From: UBA6921 sp031363085
GTDB taxonomy: Bacteria > Pseudomonadota > Gammaproteobacteria > SG8-11
NCBI GenBank assembly: GCA_031363085.1
Contig: JANLTU010000047.1
Coordinates: forward strand, 1 to 27,694
DNA length: 27,694 nt
Direction of reading: 5' to 3'
This document shows positions 13,508 through 21,076 of this stretch, in pieces; positions within the stretch are counted from its first letter, which is position 1, and every line of letters begins with the position of its first letter. Made by a program: the position numbers and the translations under genes. The notes beneath the pieces were generated by a model that was not told where the DNA came from, made no database searches, and saw nothing but the letters and a program-made list of their open reading frames with translations.

Positions 13508-15313
13508 ATGCGCACGCACTATTGCGGTCAGTTGAACGAAACCCATCTTGATCACGACGTGAGCCTGTGCGGCTGGGTGCATCGGCGCCGCGATCACGGC
13601 GGGGTGATCTTTATCGACTTGCGGGATCGCGAGGGCTTGGTGCAATTGGTGATTGCGCCGGAGTCGCGCGAAACCTTCGTGATCGCCGAGACCATCCGCC
13701 GGGAATACGTGTTGCATGTCACGGGCAAGGTGCGGCACCGTCCCGAAGGCACGGTCAATCCCGATATGCAGACCGGGCGTATTGAAATCGATATCAAGCG
13801 CATTGAAATCCTCAACGCGGCGGAAACGCCGCCGTTTGATATGGGTGACGAGCACACTGCCGAAGAAACCCGCCTGCGTTATCGTTACATCGACTTGCGC
13901 CGTCCCGAGATGCAGCAAAAGCTGCGCCTGCGCCATCACGTTACGCGCACGCTGCGTAATTATCTCGACAGCCGCGATTTCATCGACATCGAAACCCCGA
14001 TGCTCACCAAAGCAACACCGGAAGGCGCGCGCGATTATCTGGTGCCCAGCCGCACCCATCCGGGATCGTTTTTCGCGCTGCCGCAATCACCGCAGTTGTT
14101 CAAACAATTGCTGATGATGTCGGGCTTCGACCGTTACTACCAGATCGTGCGCTGCTTCCGCGACGAAGACTTGCGCGCCGACCGCCAGCCGGAATTCACC
14201 CAGCTCGATATTGAAACCTCGTTCATCGACGAGATCGATATCACGCTGATGATGGAAGACATGGTCCGGCACCTGTTTGTCGAAGTGTTGCAGGTCGCGC
14301 TGCCCAATCCGATTCCGCGCATGACTTACGCCGAAGCGATGCGCCGTTTCGCCAGCGACAAGCCCGACCTGCGCATTGCGCTGGAGCTGGTCGACGTCGC
14401 CGACGTGATGAAAAGCGTGGATTTCAAGGTGTTTGCCGAGCCGGCCAAAGATCCTAAAGGCCGCGTGGTCGCGTTGCGTCTGCCCAATGGTTACGACCTC
14501 AGTCGTAAGGAAATCGACGACTACACCGCTTATATCGCGCAGTTCGGCGCCAAGGGTCTGGCCTACATCAAGGTGCAAGAGCGGAACAAGGATGGTTTTT
14601 CTGTGCAAGCGGATGGCACGTCATATCCAGGTCTGCAATCGCCGATACTGAAGTTCCTGTCTGTCCCCGTTGTTAACACGATACTCGAACGCGTAGGCGC
14701 GCAGGACAACGATCTCATTTTCTTCGGTGCCGGCAGCGCCAAAATCGTCAACGACTCTATGGGCGCGTTACGTGTCAAACTCGGGCACGACCGGGGCATG
14801 GTGCAGCACGGCTGGCGTCCGCTGTGGGTGATCGAATTCCCGATGTTCGAATGGGACGAGGACGGCAAACGCTGGGCTGCGCTGCATCACCCGTTCACTG
14901 CGCCGCTGGTCGAAGACCTCGCGCTGCTCGCAAGCAACCCCGGCGCCTGCCGCTCACGCGCCTATGATCTGGTGCTGAACGGCAGCGAAGTCGGCGGTGG
15001 TTCGATCCGCATTCATCGCCAGGAAGTGCAGCAAAACGTGTTCACGCTGCTGGGCATCGACGCGCAACAACAGCAGGAAAAATTCGGCTTCCTGCTCGAC
15101 GCGCTGAAATACGGTGCACCTCCGCACGGCGGCATAGCGTTTGGTCTTGACCGTTTAGTGATGCTGATGACCGGCTCGGCCTCGATCCGTGAAGTCATCG
15201 CTTTCCCCAAAACCCAGACCGCGCATTGCCCGCTGACCAATGCGCCCACGCCGGTGGCGGAGAAGCAGTTGCGCGAGTTGCATGTGCGGGTACGGGAAGA
15301 GAAGAAGGTGTAG
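13508..15313 (+). CDS. aspS: Aspartate--tRNA ligase, probably non-discriminating (Asp/Asn)
   Basis: Class II aminoacyl-tRNA synthetase that charges tRNA-Asp, and in the non-discriminating type also tRNA-Asn for later amidation by GatCAB. The ATG at 13508 gives 601 residues, the normal bacterial length; the upstream frame has no ribosome site. Domains in order: OB-fold anticodon-binding (about 1-110), motif 2 FRDEDLRADRQPEFTQLDIE, the bacterial insertion (about 285-420), and motif 3 GIAFGLDRLVMLMTG. At the positions that separate the two types this protein has His30 (WVHRRRDHGG) and Gly81 (RPEGTVNPDM); discriminating E. coli-type enzymes have Leu and Lys there. This points to mis-acylation of tRNA-Asn by design. 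Confidence 0.95.
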   Translation: MRTHYCGQLNETHLDHDVSLCGWVHRRRDHGGVIFIDLRDREGLVQLVIAPESRETFVIAETIRREYVLHVTGKVRHRPEGTVNPDMQTGRIEIDIKRIEILNAAETPPFDMGDEHTAEETRLRYRYIDLRRPEMQQKLRLRHHVTRTLRNYLDSRDFIDIETPMLTKATPEGARDYLVPSRTHPGSFFALPQSPQLFKQLLMMSGFDRYYQIVRCFRDEDLRADRQPEFTQLDIETSFIDEIDITLMMEDMVRHLFVEVLQVALPNPIPRMTYAEAMRRFASDKPDLRIALELVDVADVMKSVDFKVFAEPAKDPKGRVVALRLPNGYDLSRKEIDDYTAYIAQFGAKGLAYIKVQERNKDGFSVQADGTSYPGLQSPILKFLSVPVVNTILERVGAQDNDLIFFGAGSAKIVNDSMGALRVKLGHDRGMVQHGWRPLWVIEFPMFEWDEDGKRWAALHHPFTAPLVEDLALLASNPGACRSRAYDLVLNGSEVGGGSIRIHRQEVQQNVFTLLGIDAQQQQEKFGFLLDALKYGAPPHGGIAFGLDRLVMLMTGSASIREVIAFPKTQTAHCPLTNAPTPVAEKQLRELHVRVREEKKV

Positions 15314-15354
15314 GTGGGAGAGGTATAAAGTTGTTTGGCTCTTCGCCGGAAGAC

Positions 15355-15627
15355 TTATTTCTCTCGTTTCCGATACTCTTCCAGCGCCCGTTCAAGCACC
15401 CGCAGTCGGCGCTGTTTTGTTCGCGAGCAGCTTGCTTGGTGCGTAGCAGTCCTTTGAGGTTGAGAGTATTCCTCCCGGTTATTTTTTTGCTCCGCAAAAT
15501 CAGCCATCGCTGTAACGATGCATTTAAGTAAATGCTGGTTTGCTGCATCCTGTGTCTTGAAGCGGTAGAGTCCTTTTGCAACCCGGGTGATCTTGAGGCG
15601 TAGAAGATAAAATGCAGAGCGATCCAC
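15355..15627 (-). CDS. Small hypothetical protein in aspS-hydrolase gap
   Basis: The 318-base gap between aspS and the hydrolase is open on the minus strand. The frame holds a protein-like sequence: LRLKITRVAKGLYRFKTQDA, then a helical NQHLLKCIVTAMADFAEQKN, and a basic, charged C-terminus RVLERALEEYRKREK. With GTG at 15627 it would be 90 residues and would not overlap the divergent hydrolase. An ATG at 15648 would extend it into that gene. Neither has a clear ribosome site, so the start is uncertain or the gene is 5'-truncated. The KITRVxKGxYRF wording recalls short hypothetical proteobacterial proteins. No function can be given. Confidence 0.4.
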   Translation of the reverse strand: MDRSAFYLLRLKITRVAKGLYRFKTQDAANQHLLKCIVTAMADFAEQKNNREEYSQPQRTATHQASCSRTKQRRLRVLERALEEYRKREK

Positions 15628-15631
15628 CGTT

Positions 15632-16255
15632 ATGAACGAAGCCGTCATCCTGATCCACGGCCTGTGGATGCGTGGCCCTGACATGTTGCTGTTGCGTTAT
15701 CGATTGCGTCGCTGCGGCTTTGTTACCTATCAGTTTTCCTACCCTACGACACGTTGCACGGTTGATGAAGCGGCGCGCTTATTACAACGCTTCATTGCCA
15801 AGCTGCCTGAAAACACCGTCCATTTCGTGGCGCACAGTCTGGGCGGGCTGGTGGTGCAGCGGCTTTTCAGCAACGCTCCAGCCCAGCGGCCGGGCCGGGT
15901 CGTGACTTTAGGCGCGCCGTATCAAGGCAGCGCGGCGGCGCGCGGGCTGGCACGGTTTCGCACCGGCCGCTTCATGCTGGGCAATAGTTATCAGCACGGG
16001 CTTGCAGATCGCTCGCGGCGCTGGACGGCGGCGCATCCTTTGGGCGTGATTGCCGGTGATCTCAGCATTGGCGGCGGGCGCATATTTGCCGGCATGACGG
16101 CGGCCAACGACGGCACCGTTGCGGTGGATGAAGCGCGTATTCCCGGCGCCACCGAACAGTGTGTCGTGCATGTGTCGCACATGGGCTTGCTGCTGTCGCC
16201 GCAGGTGGCCCGCTTGGCCTGCCTATTTTTGCGTGCAGGAAGCTTCGCTAGGTAG
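15632..16255 (+). CDS. Alpha/beta hydrolase, lipase/esterase-like
   Basis: A 207-residue alpha/beta-hydrolase without a signal peptide. The oxyanion-side motif ILIHGLWM is at 6-13. The nucleophile elbow AHSLGG has Ser69, in HFVAHSLGGLVVQ, and a TLGAPYQGS strand follows, as in triacylglycerol-lipase/PGAP1-like enzymes. AANDGTVAVDEA and a late HVSHMGLL supply candidate Asp and His of the triad. The substrate is unknown; small lipase-like proteins of this sort are common in proteobacteria. No clear ribosome site precedes the ATG. Its stop codon overlaps copy C of the dispersed element. Confidence 0.85.
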   Translation: MNEAVILIHGLWMRGPDMLLLRYRLRRCGFVTYQFSYPTTRCTVDEAARLLQRFIAKLPENTVHFVAHSLGGLVVQRLFSNAPAQRPGRVVTLGAPYQGSAAARGLARFRTGRFMLGNSYQHGLADRSRRWTAAHPLGVIAGDLSIGGGRIFAGMTAANDGTVAVDEARIPGATEQCVVHVSHMGLLLSPQVARLACLFLRAGSFAR

Positions 16256-16279
16256 CCGTTCAACTGCTGTTTCTAGGTT
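16254..16279 (-). repeat. Dispersed 25-bp element, copy C (inverted)
   Basis: Reverse complement reads AACCTAGAAACAGCAGTTGA then ACGGCT. It is inverted relative to copies A and B and has one extra base near its end. It overlaps the last two bases of the hydrolase stop codon and lies 36 bases before the kinase gene. Confidence 0.6.
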
Positions 16280-16283
16280 AAAG

Positions 16284-16297
16284 AAATGCGCGCATTT
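16284..16297. promoter_or_regulatory. Perfect 14-bp palindrome before the kinase gene
   Basis: AAATGCGCGCATTT is a perfect inverted repeat 18 bases before the kinase start. It could be an operator or a chance palindrome. Confidence 0.25.
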
Positions 16298-16314
16298 GTC
16301 GTTGAAATGGCGTC

Positions 16315-18903
16315 ATGGCGCACTTTAACTGGCAGATCGATAAAGAGTTTTGGAAGACCGACGGATTTATCGGCCTGATCGTGACGTTATTGTTTTTGTT
16401 TGCCGCCGCCGGCCCGACCTTGCAGAGCATGGAACGCAAGTTCTACGATTTCTCGATCACACTCACGGCCAAGCGCCCGGCGCTCGACCGGGTTACCTTG
16501 GTCGAGATCGACGCAGACAGCATCGAACGCTTAGGTGCATGGCCGTTTCCGCGCGAGGTGTTGGCGGCGACGCTGCACAACATCGAACAAGCGCAACCCA
16601 AGGCGGTGGCCATCGCACTTGACCTACAACAAACGCAAACCGTGCGCAGCACCGAAATTTTAGCGCCGCTGCGCGCGCTGCACGAGAAGGCGCCGCGACC
16701 AGACATTTCGCTTGAATACGCACGCCGGTTTGAATCGGCGTTGCATGAAGCCGAGCAGAAGCTCGACGGCGACCGGGTGTTGGCAGGCGCGATCCAGGCC
16801 GGCGGCAATGTGCTGCTGGCGATCCCGTATCGATTACAAAATCCAGGCGCAACACCCGACCCGCATCCCTTGCCGGTACCATTGCAGCGCTTCACCGTGC
16901 CGCTGTCGCAGCAGGTCGAGACAACTATTGCGGAACGCCTGTTCGGCACCTCCGGCAGCATTCCTGCAAGTGCATCGTTTCGGGTTCCCACCGCCACGCT
17001 GAGCGGCGCGGCGCTGGCGTTGGGGCACTTTCAAGCACAGACCGATTTCGACGGACGCGTGCGTTTCGAAAACCTGGTGGTGGCCTATCAGGGACACTAC
17101 TTTCCGTCCTTGTCCTTGGGCTTGGCGGCGCTCGGGATGGGTGTGAAGTTAACCGACCTGCGCGTGGTGGCGGGGCGTGGGGTTGCGTTGGGTGCGGAAT
17201 GGCTGGACACGGATAAAACGCTGCGCCTGATGCCGTATTTTTACAAACGTAAAGGCGATAAAGGCGCGTTCAAAACCGTCTCCTTCCAAAATGTCTATAA
17301 CCAGGGCTTCGACGCCGCGCTGTTCCGCGACCAAATAGTGATCATCGGTTTGACCCACCCCGACTGGATCGACCCGGTCGCGATTCCCACCGGTGAATCC
17401 GTGGCGCCGGTGGTGGTGCTGGCCAACACCGTGACCAGCATGTTGAACGGTGATTACTACCGCGTGCCCGAGTGGGCGCCGTGGCTGGAAATTCTCGCCA
17501 TCTTTCTGGTCGCCTTGTATCTGGTGTCGTTGTTGCCGCGTATCGGTGTGGGCACCGGCTTAGCCGTCACCGCGATTTTCGTGGTGATGCTCGGCAATTT
17601 GTACGTCATCGTGATGGCTGCGCAGGGCATCTGGCTGCAGCTCATCACACCGATTGCGCAACTGCTGGTCGGCCACACCATTCTTGGCATCAAGCGCGGC
17701 TATGGTGAACTGGCGGCGCGCGCGCGCAACGAAAATGCCGAAGCCAATCGCATGCTGGCGCTGGCTTACCAGTCGCAGGGGCAGCTCGATCTGGCCTTCG
17801 AAAAATTGCGCAAGTGTCCGCTCGACGATGCGTTGCTGGAGCTGTTGTATTCGCTGGGCCAGGACTACGAACGCAAGCGCCAGTTCAGCCGCGCCGCCGT
17901 AGTGTTTCGCCACATTTCCAGTCACAAGCCGGAGTTCCGCGACGTGGTACGACGTATCATGAGCAACAATGAGGCGGCCGGCACACAGATTCAGTCGATA
18001 CCTGGCGCCGCGCTGCACGGCACACTGGTGTTGAAGAACAACGGCGTGCAAAAACCGATGCTGGGCCGTTATGAAATCGAAAAAGAACTGGGGCGCGGCG
18101 CGATGGGCATGGTGTATCTGGGACGCGATCCGAAGATCGGCCGCACCGTGGCGGTAAAGACCGTGGCGCTGTCGCAAGAGTTCGACAGCGAGCAACTGGT
18201 AGAAATAAAAGAACGCTTCTTTCGCGAAGCCAGCACCGCCGGGCGTCTGAATCACCCGAACATCGTGACGATTTACGACGTCGGCGAAGAACACGACCTG
18301 GCCTACATCGCGATGGATTTTCTCGAAGGCGTCAATCTTGCACCCTACACACGCAGCGACAATTTGCTGCCGCTGGCCGAAATTTTTCTCATCGTCGAAA
18401 AAATTGCCGACGCGCTCGATTATGCGCACGAACATCAGGTGGTGCATCGTGACATTAAACCGGCGAACGTCGTCTATAACGCCGCCAAGCACCAGGTCAC
18501 GGTCACCGATTTCGGCGTGGCGTTTTTGGTTGACGCCAATAAAACCAAAACCGGCACCATTCTGGGCACGCCGTCGTATATGTCGCCGGAACAATTGGCG
18601 GGGCAGAAGGTCGATGGACGTTCCGACTTGTTTGCGCTGGGGGTGATGTTCTTTCAGATGGTTACCGGCGAATTGCCGTTCATCGGTGAATCGATTGCCA
18701 CCTTGCTGTATAAAATCGCCAACGAGAAACATCCCGATCCGCGCATGTTCCGGCCCGATTTGCCGGTGTGCGTGGGGCGGGTGATCGACAAGGCTCTGCG
18801 CAAAGAAATTGATCAGCGCTTTCAAAACGGGCGCCAGTTACTCTTAGCGTTGAAAAAGTGTCAGGAAATCATCGAGAGATCAAAAATGCGAGCCACTGCG
18901 TGA
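16315..18903 (+). CDS. CHASE2-domain receptor serine/threonine protein kinase
   Basis: A membrane receptor kinase of 862 residues. A membrane helix at about 18-36 is followed by an extracytoplasmic CHASE2 sensor (about 40-385, starting with the typical KFYDFSITL...LVEIDADSIERLGAWPFPR). Two or three more membrane helices lie at about 389-460. A helical, TPR-like cytoplasmic linker (465-570) leads to a Hanks-type kinase at 586-855. All catalytic elements are visible: GRGAMGMVYLG loop, Lys615 in VAVKTV, HRDIKPANV with Asp713, DFGVAF with Asp732, GTPSYMSPEQ and the APE equivalent. It should autophosphorylate and phosphorylate the neighbouring FHA protein, with reversal by the PP2C phosphatase encoded immediately downstream. 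The ribosome site is weak. Confidence 0.93.
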   Translation: MAHFNWQIDKEFWKTDGFIGLIVTLLFLFAAAGPTLQSMERKFYDFSITLTAKRPALDRVTLVEIDADSIERLGAWPFPREVLAATLHNIEQAQPKAVAIALDLQQTQTVRSTEILAPLRALHEKAPRPDISLEYARRFESALHEAEQKLDGDRVLAGAIQAGGNVLLAIPYRLQNPGATPDPHPLPVPLQRFTVPLSQQVETTIAERLFGTSGSIPASASFRVPTATLSGAALALGHFQAQTDFDGRVRFENLVVAYQGHYFPSLSLGLAALGMGVKLTDLRVVAGRGVALGAEWLDTDKTLRLMPYFYKRKGDKGAFKTVSFQNVYNQGFDAALFRDQIVIIGLTHPDWIDPVAIPTGESVAPVVVLANTVTSMLNGDYYRVPEWAPWLEILAIFLVALYLVSLLPRIGVGTGLAVTAIFVVMLGNLYVIVMAAQGIWLQLITPIAQLLVGHTILGIKRGYGELAARARNENAEANRMLALAYQSQGQLDLAFEKLRKCPLDDALLELLYSLGQDYERKRQFSRAAVVFRHISSHKPEFRDVVRRIMSNNEAAGTQIQSIPGAALHGTLVLKNNGVQKPMLGRYEIEKELGRGAMGMVYLGRDPKIGRTVAVKTVALSQEFDSEQLVEIKERFFREASTAGRLNHPNIVTIYDVGEEHDLAYIAMDFLEGVNLAPYTRSDNLLPLAEIFLIVEKIADALDYAHEHQVVHRDIKPANVVYNAAKHQVTVTDFGVAFLVDANKTKTGTILGTPSYMSPEQLAGQKVDGRSDLFALGVMFFQMVTGELPFIGESIATLLYKIANEKHPDPRMFRPDLPVCVGRVIDKALRKEIDQRFQNGRQLLLALKKCQEIIERSKMRATA

Positions 18904-19694
18904 ACGACCTAACACTGCGTATCGCCGGACACAGCGACACCGGTCGGGTGCGCGAACACAACGAGGATCGCATCGCCGTGCGCCCAGACTTGGGTCTGGC
19001 GCTGCTGGCCGACGGCATGGGCGGCCACCGGGCCGGTGAAGTGGCCAGCGGTCTTGCGGTGCAAGCGGTGGTCGACGAACTGGAACGCGCGTTGGCAGAA
19101 ACGCCGCTGGCCTCAGAGCCTGACGATGACGGCACCGAGGCGGTGTATCTGGCGCTAAGTGCCGTGGCGCAAGCCAATACGCTGGTGTTTCAAGCCGCGC
19201 AGGCAAACCCCGAGTGCACCGGCATGGGCACCACCCTGGTGTTGGCGTTGTTCGACGCCGGCAACGTGACCATCGCGCACGTCGGCGATTCACGCGCCTA
19301 TCGCTTGCGTGAGGCGCGGCTGGAACGGCTGACTCAGGATCATTCCATGCGCGAAGAGGCGATACGCAAAGGCATGTTTACGCGCGCAGAGGCGCAGCGC
19401 AATTTCAAAAAAAATATCATTACCCGCGCCCTGGGCGTGGGGCCGGACGTCGAGACCGACGTGCAGCAATACGCGCTGCGCGCCGGCGATGTGTATTTGC
19501 TGTGCTCCGACGGCCTCACCGATGTGGTCGGCGACACCGAGCTGCAATCCGCGTTGCGGGAATACACCGCTGATCTTGAGCAGGCAGTACAGCATCTGAT
19601 CGCGCTGGCGAATACCGGCGGAGGGCATGACAATATTTCGGTGGTGTTGGTGTGTTACCAGCCAGCGCAAGCCGCGTTGGCATCTTCCGGTTAA
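18900..19694 (+). CDS. PP2C-family serine/threonine phosphatase
   Basis: Metal-dependent protein phosphatase of 264 residues. GTG at 18900 overlaps the kinase stop as GTGA, which indicates translational coupling; a GTG at 18858 is possible but would overlap by 46 bases. Motifs in order: SDTGRVREHNEDR (Asp23), LLADGMGGHRAGE (Asp38), GMGTTLVLA, HVGDSRAYRL, LLCSDGLTDVV and GGHDNISVVLV, so all metal-binding Asp residues are kept. No membrane segment is present, so it is cytosolic. It is the expected antagonist of the upstream kinase. Confidence 0.95.
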   Translation: MNDLTLRIAGHSDTGRVREHNEDRIAVRPDLGLALLADGMGGHRAGEVASGLAVQAVVDELERALAETPLASEPDDDGTEAVYLALSAVAQANTLVFQAAQANPECTGMGTTLVLALFDAGNVTIAHVGDSRAYRLREARLERLTQDHSMREEAIRKGMFTRAEAQRNFKKNIITRALGVGPDVETDVQQYALRAGDVYLLCSDGLTDVVGDTELQSALREYTADLEQAVQHLIALANTGGGHDNISVVLVCYQPAQAALASSG

Positions 19695-19699
19695 TCAGC

Positions 19700-20353
19700 A
19701 TGGCGAAATTATTGCTCTGTGTGGAAGGCGTAGTGTTGCGGGAGTTTCCGCTGGAGCGCGCGCTGTTGACCATCGGCCGCAAGGCGCAGAGCGACATCCA
19801 GATCGACGACATCACCATCAGCAGCAAACACGCGCTGATCAAAGTCGAGAAGAACGCCTACATGGACAACATCCAGGACGTGTATGTGGAAGACCTCGGT
19901 AGCACCAACGGCACCCTGGTGAACGGCCAGCGCATCAAGAAGCATATGCTGCGCCACGGCGACGTGATTCTGCTGGGCCGTCATGAATTCAAATTTCTCG
20001 ACGAAGACGCGCCGGATTTCGACAAAACCATGATGGTTAATGTCGATGCCGATAATATCAAAACACGCTCCCTGTTGCCGGCGGCGGTAAAAATTATCAC
20101 CGGGCCTAAGGCCGGCCATACGCTGGATATCGTCAAGTCCTACACCACTCTGGGCAACGCCGGCAACACGGTGATTATTTCCAAACGCGCGAACGGTTAT
20201 TTCGTCGCGCAGGTGCGACCCAAGGGCGCGACCATCGTCGACCTAACCCCGACCCTGAACGGCCGCCCGCTCAGCGGACAAAGCACCCCGCTCAACGACC
20301 TCGACGTGATCGAAATTGGGGGCATGAAATTGGAGTTTTTTTTAAAGACGTAA
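19700..20353 (+). CDS. Double FHA-domain protein
   Basis: A 217-residue phosphothreonine-binding adaptor. The ATG at 19700, five bases after the phosphatase stop, is chosen over an upstream frame without a ribosome site. FHA 1 (about 3-105) is complete: IGRKAQSDIQ with Gly26-Arg27, SSKHA at 41-45, and STNGTLVNGQRI. FHA 2 (about 130-217) is degenerate: the GR is GN (TTLGNAGNTV), the SxxH is weak (ISKRA), but NGRPL and DLDVIEIGGMKLEFF remain. Only the first is likely to bind phosphopeptides. No other domain is attached, so it probably relays the kinase signal to a partner encoded elsewhere. Confidence 0.9.
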   Translation: MAKLLLCVEGVVLREFPLERALLTIGRKAQSDIQIDDITISSKHALIKVEKNAYMDNIQDVYVEDLGSTNGTLVNGQRIKKHMLRHGDVILLGRHEFKFLDEDAPDFDKTMMVNVDADNIKTRSLLPAAVKIITGPKAGHTLDIVKSYTTLGNAGNTVIISKRANGYFVAQVRPKGATIVDLTPTLNGRPLSGQSTPLNDLDVIEIGGMKLEFFLKT

Positions 20354-20385
20354 ATGTGCAGTTGTGTCTGAACTCCCCGTGCCCA

Positions 20386-20435
20386 CATATTAGTATGGCT
20401 TAATTTATGGCCCGAATCCCCCGCTCTGCTATGAT
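20386..20435 (+). promoter_or_regulatory. Promoter and possible operator of brnTA
   Basis: TGCTATGAT at 20427-20435 is an extended -10 element. Transcription would start at about 20442, on the A of the brnT ATG, suggesting a leaderless message. An imperfect palindrome CATATTAGTATG at 20386-20397 (10 of 12 positions symmetric) lies upstream and could bind the antitoxin. Both are sequence-only predictions. Confidence 0.35.
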
Positions 20436-20441
20436 CCAAAC

Positions 20442-20720
20442 ATGGCAAAGACGCACTTTGAGTGGGACGAGAATAAAAATTCCGAGAATATTAAAAAGCA
20501 CGGCGTCCCGTTCGAGCTGGCGCAATATGCGTTTTCCGATACAAAGCGTGTTATTGCCGAAGATCTTGAGCATAGTCAGGCTGAAAAACGCTACTACTGC
20601 TTCGGGAAAGTGGGTGCCGAAATTCTCACGGTTCGGTTTACCTACCGTAACGGGGCCATCCGGCTCATCGGCGCAGGCTATTGGCGAAGAGGTAAGAAAA
20701 TCTATGAAAAGCAAGCTTAA
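20442..20720 (+). CDS. brnT: BrnT-family ribonuclease toxin
   Basis: A 92-residue toxin of the BrnT/DUF497 family, which has a RelE-like fold and blocks translation by RNA cleavage. It has the family start FEWDENKNSENIKKHGVPFELA (positions 6-27) and the later strands YCFGKVGAEILTVRFTYR and RLIGAGYWRRGKKIYEK, with the basic/aromatic residues typical of the active face. It ends 17 bases inside the antitoxin gene, as usual for toxin-first brnTA operons. No ribosome site is visible before the ATG. Confidence 0.92.
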   Translation: MAKTHFEWDENKNSENIKKHGVPFELAQYAFSDTKRVIAEDLEHSQAEKRYYCFGKVGAEILTVRFTYRNGAIRLIGAGYWRRGKKIYEKQA

Positions 20721-20994
20721 ATATTCTGACGAACCCATGGGTAAATTGCGCGTAGTCGAAGACTTTCTTCCGCCGCCAGAAGAGTTAGTGTTCAAAGAAG
20801 AAAACGTCAAAGTAACCATGTCGCTCAGTCGAGCGAGTGTCAATTTTTTCAAGAATGAAGCGAAAAAAAATCACACGTCGTATCAATTAATGATTCGCAA
20901 GCTTGTTGATATTTATGCATCTCAATTCAGCAAACCCTTAACAATGCCCTCAAACGGGCGCGGCAAAAAACGCCGTTTAACGCGAACGTTGTGA
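20704..20994 (+). CDS. brnA: BrnA/CopG-type antitoxin
   Basis: A 96-residue antitoxin starting at ATG 20704, inside the end of brnT. It begins MKSKLKYSDEPMGKLRVVED, then FLPPPEEL, and has a ribbon-helix-helix part at about 36-72 (VKVTMSLSRASVNFF, EAKKNHTSYQLMIRKLVDIY), which should bind DNA and repress the pair. The N-terminal part is likely to wrap the toxin. The C-terminus is basic (GRGKKRRLTRTL). The longer frame open upstream of it belongs to the toxin region and is not used. Confidence 0.9.
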   Translation: MKSKLKYSDEPMGKLRVVEDFLPPPEELVFKEENVKVTMSLSRASVNFFKNEAKKNHTSYQLMIRKLVDIYASQFSKPLTMPSNGRGKKRRLTRTL

Positions 20995-21076
20995 ACACTT
21001 GGCGATGGCAGCAGGTGCCAATACGCGATGCGATAGGCAGGCTAATCTCATAACGCTAAATTCATCCGCCGTGTAC

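Noticed and set aside
17560..18825. 421-codon minus-strand open frame opposite the kinase gene
   Set aside because: It is antisense to the clear CHASE2 kinase with intact catalytic motifs; composition (many His/Arg/Gln) is typical of GC-rich shadow frames.
21006..21028. TTGGC...GCCAA weak hairpin between brnA and speA
   Set aside because: Stem is short with competing pairings and no T-tract, so it is not reported as a terminator.
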